Shown one piece after another: positions 60,798 through 64,000 of a DNA stretch of 64,000 nt. How positions within the stretch are numbered: the first letter of the stretch is position 1; each line of letters starts with the position of its first letter. The stretch lies in assembly GCA_937997345.1 (NCBI GenBank), contig CALKTD010000020.1, positions 1 to 64,000 on the forward strand, read 5' to 3'. The stretch is from an uncultured Atopobium sp. (lineage in GTDB: Bacteria > Actinomycetota > Coriobacteriia > Coriobacteriales > Atopobiaceae). The notes below the pieces were generated by a model. The model was not told the origin of the DNA. It ran no database searches and saw only the letters and a list, made by a program, of their open reading frames with translations. The position numbers and the translations under genes were made by a program.

Positions 60798-62588
60798 TTA
60801 GTTCTGGGTCTCTTCGTACCAAGAAAGTACACGGTCAATATTATTTGCAGCATAGTGATAGTAAATAAAGAACCACTCACCTACGTTCTCGCCCTCTGCT
60901 TCTTTAACGAGCGACCATAGATACCAGCACCAACCTGCAAAGACTACATAACTCCAGAAGTGTCTACGTTGCTCAAAAGTTGCTGTTTTTCCAAAGTAAT
61001 AATCAATAGCGGCGTTTGCCTCATCATCAGTAAGCTCACAACAAACCGTAAAGGTACCAAAGTCATTTGCCTCATTTGACATACCTGCATACTCCCAGTC
61101 AATAAGACTGTAGTTGCCAGCTTCATCAATCAAGAAATTCAGATAAAAGAAATCATTATGAGAAATAACAACTGGATACTCATCGGTATCTGTATACTTC
61201 TTCAAGCGCAAGACTTTCTCGCGAAGCTCATAGTAGCCAGGAATCTCAATAGGACCCTCTTCAAGCAGAAGCTTCTCGTAATTAAGACCCTCGTTAACAA
61301 AATCAAAGGTACGATCAAGTAAGGCGCCACTATGATGCAGCTTATAACCCATTTCCATTGCACGCTTAAGCTGCTCAGGATTGTGAGGATCAAGATTCTG
61401 AGCGTTTCTTACAAACTTAGAAATCTTCCAGCCCTCTTTTTGATCCTCATAAATAAAGGTACTATCTAGACCCAGCTCACGAGCAAGACGAAGGCCTGCT
61501 TCTTCTGCTGCACGGTCAACAAGTTTCTCGGTACCAACACCTGGATGCCTATAGACATATTCCTGGGCATCATCACCATATCCCACAACAAAATGAGCAG
61601 ATAAGTTAGTAAGTCCTTGTTTTAGCGGATAGAAACCATGAATATCCTTTTTCTGACAATGAAGAACCGAGACAATATTGTCAAAAATCTCTGAATCAAT
61701 GTTCTCAATAAATGCAGGATCAAACTGACGAAGCTCATCAAGGGAATCAAACTCATAAATGACACCGTCAGGATACTTTCTAATGGTCATAGAAAGCTCT
61801 TTGATATGTCGGACGTAAATCTCTTCCCAAAGCATATCGACAGTTTCTGGCTTGTCGTAGACTGCTTCAAGGATGTCTACAAACTTCCTTGAAAATTGTC
61901 TGTCAAAGTAGACATGACCCAGCATAATCCAAGAATTTAAACCGCCAATTTCCACACCAGTAATACGCCCACCGCGGCCCTCTTTAAGACACCACTCATC
62001 AGTTTCTCCTGCAACATACGTTGCTGAGTAATAAGCCTCATATACATAATGCTCAAAAGGATTCTGAGTAAAGTAATCATCAGACGAACAGATGTAGGTA
62101 TTATCAAGCTGGTCTTTTACATACCAAAGCGTTGAATTATTATTTCTGGTTGCGTAGTCTGGGTTCACAACAATCTTGACGCCATACTTCTCCTCCAGAT
62201 AGAAGAAGTACTCCTTCTTGTATCCAACAACAACAGTGATATCAGTAATTCCAGCCTCAAGCAGCTGATGAATCTGGCGTTCAATCAAAACTTCTCCGCG
62301 AACCTTCAAGACACCCTTTGGCTTCTCATAAGAGATAGGTGCAAAGCGAGAAGAAAGACCAGCAGCCATAATAATGGCATTCTTAACTTCATAAGGCTTC
62401 AGAGCTTCAAGACCCTTGGGCGTAATGAGCGTATCTTCAATAAGACCTTGATCCTCAAGCGTTTTAACTGCTGAGTTAACTGACCCCAAGGACAACTCAG
62501 TATTCTCTGCAATCCGCCTCTGATTGAGCTTCTCATCAGAAAGAGCAATAGTTTTTAATACGGAAAACACGTTTTTTGTCAGTGCCAC
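60798..62588 (-). CDS. Triple-domain wHTH - LicC cytidylyltransferase - LicA choline kinase
   Basis: A 596-residue fusion. Residues 1-70 are a winged helix (LNQRRIAENTELSLGSVNSAVKTLEDQGLI). Residues about 72-300 are a MobA-like nucleotidyltransferase, LicC type (IIMAAGLSSRFAPISYEKPKGVLKV). Residues about 300-596 are a choline/aminoglycoside kinase-like domain, LicA type (VISHNDFFYLNFLID, LIDWEYAGMSNEANDFG). It would phosphorylate choline and form CDP-choline; the wHTH could regulate its own promoter. A 17-bp inverted repeat lies just upstream. It is cotranscribed with licB. Confidence 0.88.
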   Translation of the reverse strand: MALTKNVFSVLKTIALSDEKLNQRRIAENTELSLGSVNSAVKTLEDQGLIEDTLITPKGLEALKPYEVKNAIIMAAGLSSRFAPISYEKPKGVLKVRGEVLIERQIHQLLEAGITDITVVVGYKKEYFFYLEEKYGVKIVVNPDYATRNNNSTLWYVKDQLDNTYICSSDDYFTQNPFEHYVYEAYYSATYVAGETDEWCLKEGRGGRITGVEIGGLNSWIMLGHVYFDRQFSRKFVDILEAVYDKPETVDMLWEEIYVRHIKELSMTIRKYPDGVIYEFDSLDELRQFDPAFIENIDSEIFDNIVSVLHCQKKDIHGFYPLKQGLTNLSAHFVVGYGDDAQEYVYRHPGVGTEKLVDRAAEEAGLRLARELGLDSTFIYEDQKEGWKISKFVRNAQNLDPHNPEQLKRAMEMGYKLHHSGALLDRTFDFVNEGLNYEKLLLEEGPIEIPGYYELREKVLRLKKYTDTDEYPVVISHNDFFYLNFLIDEAGNYSLIDWEYAGMSNEANDFGTFTVCCELTDDEANAAIDYYFGKTATFEQRRHFWSYVVFAGWCWYLWSLVKEAEGENVGEWFFIYYHYAANNIDRVLSWYEETQN

Positions 62589-62655
62589 GGTTCCTCCAAG
62601 TGAAGACCAACTAACAGCGAAAAATATAATTTCAATCTAAAACACTCTTGAGATG

Positions 62656-62710
62656 GTACTACTATGTTCAAATTATGACAATCTATATATTATTTTGAAC
62701 ATAGTAGTAC
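62656..62710. promoter_or_regulatory. 17-bp perfect inverted repeat upstream of the wHTH-LicC-LicA gene
   Basis: GTACTACTATGTTCAAA (62656-62672) and its exact reverse complement (62694-62710), spacer 21, lie 68-122 bases upstream of the start codon. The spacer is AT-rich. No T-run follows, so a terminator is unlikely. This looks like a two-site operator, perhaps for the gene's own winged-helix domain. Confidence 0.6.
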
Positions 62711-62750
62711 GTATGAGCTTTTTTGTTACTTATCTATCGAAGCTCATAAA

Positions 62751-62773
62751 AAACGGCACGATATGTGCCGTTT
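62751..62773 (-). terminator. Terminator of the second licD gene
   Basis: Stem AAACGGCAC (62751-62759) / GTGCCGTTT (62765-62773). Minus-strand sequence after it is TTTTTTATGAG. It follows the licD stop by about 36 bases. Confidence 0.8.
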
Positions 62774-62809
62774 AAAGTAATAATGCTATAAATCAAAACA
62801 GATTTTGAA

Positions 62810-63655
62810 TTAGTAAGGACCAAAATCAAGACGAGCGGGATAATGATTTTTGCGTTTCTCGACTGGAGGTAGTTGCATATAGTCTCCATACACAAGCTCA
62901 AGGAACTCCTCAATCTTGTTAGGGAACGCAACCATCATTCCTTCGTATTCAAGCTTCTTAACAGGGAAAATGTCATCAACGTAATACGTCTGCGTCCATG
63001 GATCGGTATCGTTAAGATAGCCAATACGCTTAGTTTTAATGTGAGCATAGCGATTACGAGCTTCTTGCTCATGCTCGTACATCTTTTGAGTAGACACGTG
63101 AAGCAGCTTGCACACTCCCCTGCCTATGGTAACTCCAACACGTAGAAGCTTTCCCTTAATACCATCGGCCAGGATAACAGGATGTGGAACATCTATCAAA
63201 ATTCGCATGTGTGACCAGAACCAGGTATCACGAGCCTGTTTCTCATACTCTTTTTGATTGTCTGATACATTGTCAAAACAATAGACATCCAAAAAGATTC
63301 CAAGGTCAAGCGGAAGCGATGCAAGCGCCTCCTCGCAAAACTTAGTACCCTTGAGCATAATGCGTGTTGTAGGGAACGGGTAGTTGATGTTGCGTTCTGA
63401 GTTGATGATGCTGTATTTATCAGCCCATTCTTCATCGTAGATAGCTAGGAGTTTATGGAAGTCTTCTGCAGGAAGCGCAACATCAATATCGTCATCCCAA
63501 GGAATAAAACCCTTATGACGCAAGGCGCCGATACCAGTGCCAGCAATACCAAAATAGCGGATATTATGAGACTCGCAGGTATCAACAAAATCTTTAAAGA
63601 TCATGCGTTCAACTTGCTGGAGATGTTTAAGCGTTTCTGTATCGTATGTGCGCAT
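62810..63655 (-). CDS. LicD-family phosphotransferase (second copy)
   Basis: A 281-residue LicD protein. It has FGIAGTGIGALRHKGFIPWDDDIDVALP (about 35-62) with the metal-binding DDD, and C-terminal VYGDYMQLPPVEKRKNHYPARLDFGPY, nearly identical in type to the end of the first LicD. Start ATG 63655 overlaps the rfbB stop by one base (TAATG). It likely adds phosphocholine to a second position or a different residue of the glycan. A terminator follows. Confidence 0.88.
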   Translation of the reverse strand: MRTYDTETLKHLQQVERMIFKDFVDTCESHNIRYFGIAGTGIGALRHKGFIPWDDDIDVALPAEDFHKLLAIYDEEWADKYSIINSERNINYPFPTTRIMLKGTKFCEEALASLPLDLGIFLDVYCFDNVSDNQKEYEKQARDTWFWSHMRILIDVPHPVILADGIKGKLLRVGVTIGRGVCKLLHVSTQKMYEHEQEARNRYAHIKTKRIGYLNDTDPWTQTYYVDDIFPVKKLEYEGMMVAFPNKIEEFLELVYGDYMQLPPVEKRKNHYPARLDFGPY

Positions 63656-64000
63656 TATCGACCTTCATACATCTTCTTGTAGTAATCCTGGTAATCACCG
63701 GAAACTACATTCTTAACCCACTTACGGTTCTCTAAATACCAGTTGATAGTAGTAACAATTCCCTCTTCAAATGGAGTTTCTGGATACCAGCCAAGCTCAT
63801 CTTTAATCTTATCAGGCGCAATACCGTAACGGCGGTCATGGCCCTTACGATCAGTTACATAAGAAATCAGATCCTCAGTAATCTGAGCGTCACCGGTGAT
63901 TCTTGCAACTTCGCTGATGATGCGCTTAACAATGTAGAGGTTATTGCGCTCGTTGTGACCGCCAACGTTATAAACCTCGCCCAGCTTGCCGCCTTCAAGA
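63655..64000 (-). CDS. rfbB: dTDP-glucose 4,6-dehydratase, C-terminal part (cut by window edge)
   Basis: The C-terminal 114 codons of a minus-strand gene whose start lies outside the window. It reads EVYNVGGHNERNNLYIVKRII, RKGHDRRYGIAPDKI and ELGWYPETPFEEG, the standard end of RfbB, which makes dTDP-4-keto-6-deoxyglucose for dTDP-rhamnose. The stop TAA (63655-63657) overlaps the second licD start. With rfbC at 50083-50688 it shows that a rhamnose donor is made in this locus. Confidence 0.92.
   Translation of the reverse strand, partial: LEGGKLGEVYNVGGHNERNNLYIVKRIISEVARITGDAQITEDLISYVTDRKGHDRRYGIAPDKIKDELGWYPETPFEEGIVTTINWYLENRKWVKNVVSGDYQDYYKKMYEGR

Larger units (their letters stand above)
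187..60903. repeat. Dispersed GCGAGAA/TTCTCGC heptamer (uptake-sequence-like), about one per kb
   Basis: By eye count the window holds about 62 copies of the heptamer, 26 of them as TTCTCGCC/GGCGAGAA. Plus-orientation octamers start at 187, 5381, 7359, 7951, 11612, 22475, 24167, 39197, 39384, 42057, 43707, 47842 and 60896. Minus-orientation copies start at 2508, 13530, 17378, 23416, 26998, 31850, 40995, 47436, 48104, 49913, 52005, 56039 and 57133. Base composition alone predicts about 2 octamers and 7 heptamers. Flanks favour C/T-TTCTCGC-C/T. Strands are balanced. Confidence 0.8.

Noticed and set aside
187..60903. GCGAGAA as a Chi-like recombination site or FtsK-orienting sequence
   Set aside because: Such sites are strongly strand-biased along a replichore. 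Here the octamer occurs 13 times in each orientation and the heptamer about 28 against 34.
187..60903. GCGAGAA as a side effect of Glu-Lys (GAG AAG) codons
   Set aside because: The motif also occurs in intergenic DNA, in terminator stems and in several reading frames encoding other residues.
59833..63655. Phase-variation repeats in the lic genes as in Haemophilus lic1
   Set aside because: No tetranucleotide tract such as CAAT repeats and no long homopolymer was seen at the gene starts.
53195..63655. The two licD genes as one recent duplication
   Set aside because: They share motifs but differ in length (311 and 281 residues) and in most of their sequence, so any duplication is old.
1..64000. 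CRISPR array, prophage, insertion sequence, toxin-antitoxin pair
   Set aside because: No regularly spaced repeats, integrase, transposase, cas gene or recognisable toxin-antitoxin pair was found on either strand.

Overview
The window looks like chromosome from a low-to-mid GC member of the Coriobacteriia, most like the Atopobiaceae (Lancefieldella/Atopobium group). That is inference from gene content: sortase-type surface proteins ending in a TPxTG-like signal, ECF transporter genes beside DUF4430 surface proteins, several NAD(P)H:FMN reductases with ApbE, a YgbA-like Cys protein, a long-form HPF, and a lic (phosphocholine) locus. No rRNA, CRISPR array, prophage or transposase was seen. One tRNA-Thr is present.

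Layout. 1-9 kb: end of a membrane protein, peptidase E, a cysteine hydrolase, a flavodoxin, a MacAB-like export operon, a SIMPL protein, an ICMT/PEMT-type methyltransferase and a GH2 glycosidase. 9.6-12.5 kb: minus-strand flavin operon (ApbE and two FMN reductases, one fused to a PAS-like domain). 12.7-18 kb: an unknown protein and a 1344-residue wall-anchored surface protein. 18-22 kb: HD hydrolase, MetE-like enzyme, WYL regulator, HIRAN protein, GNAT. 22.4-27 kb: CydDC-like ABC exporter pair with a YgbA-like protein, then a Pr6Pr-type membrane protein. 27.1-27.6 kb: non-coding and rich in palindromes. 27.6-37 kb: mostly minus-strand housekeeping genes (glutaredoxin, tRNA-Thr, DUF523-PNP fusion, SurA-like foldase, HEAT protein, NYN-LOTUS, dehydrogenase with a His/Cys tail, DegV, HPF, solute-binding lipoprotein, ComF). 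37-46.9 kb: ECF transporter with two DUF4430 cell-surface proteins, then lgt and dcd. 47-50 kb: NifU-like protein and a U32 peptidase family protein. 50-64 kb: surface polysaccharide region with rfbC, rfbB, glycosyltransferases, a flippase, two licD genes, licB, a fused wHTH-LicC-LicA, a PLP aminotransferase, a cytidylyltransferase-oxidoreductase fusion and an LtaS-like sulfatase-fold enzyme whose 5' end is frameshifted. Together these should build a cell-wall glycan carrying rhamnose and phosphocholine.

Two DNA-level signals stand out. (1) The heptamer GCGAGAA (reverse TTCTCGC) recurs about 62 times by eye count in 64 kb, about one per kb, on both strands, in several reading frames and between genes. 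Twenty-six copies extend to GGCGAGAA. Inverted pairs form terminator-like stems, the arrangement known for DNA uptake sequences of Neisseria and Haemophilus. (2) A perfect operator TGTCCA-N6-TGGACA occurs three times: in the leader of the WYL regulator gene and in front of the HIRAN and SIMPL genes. At the last two it lies exactly 20 nt upstream of a -10 box. This suggests a small WYL-controlled regulon.
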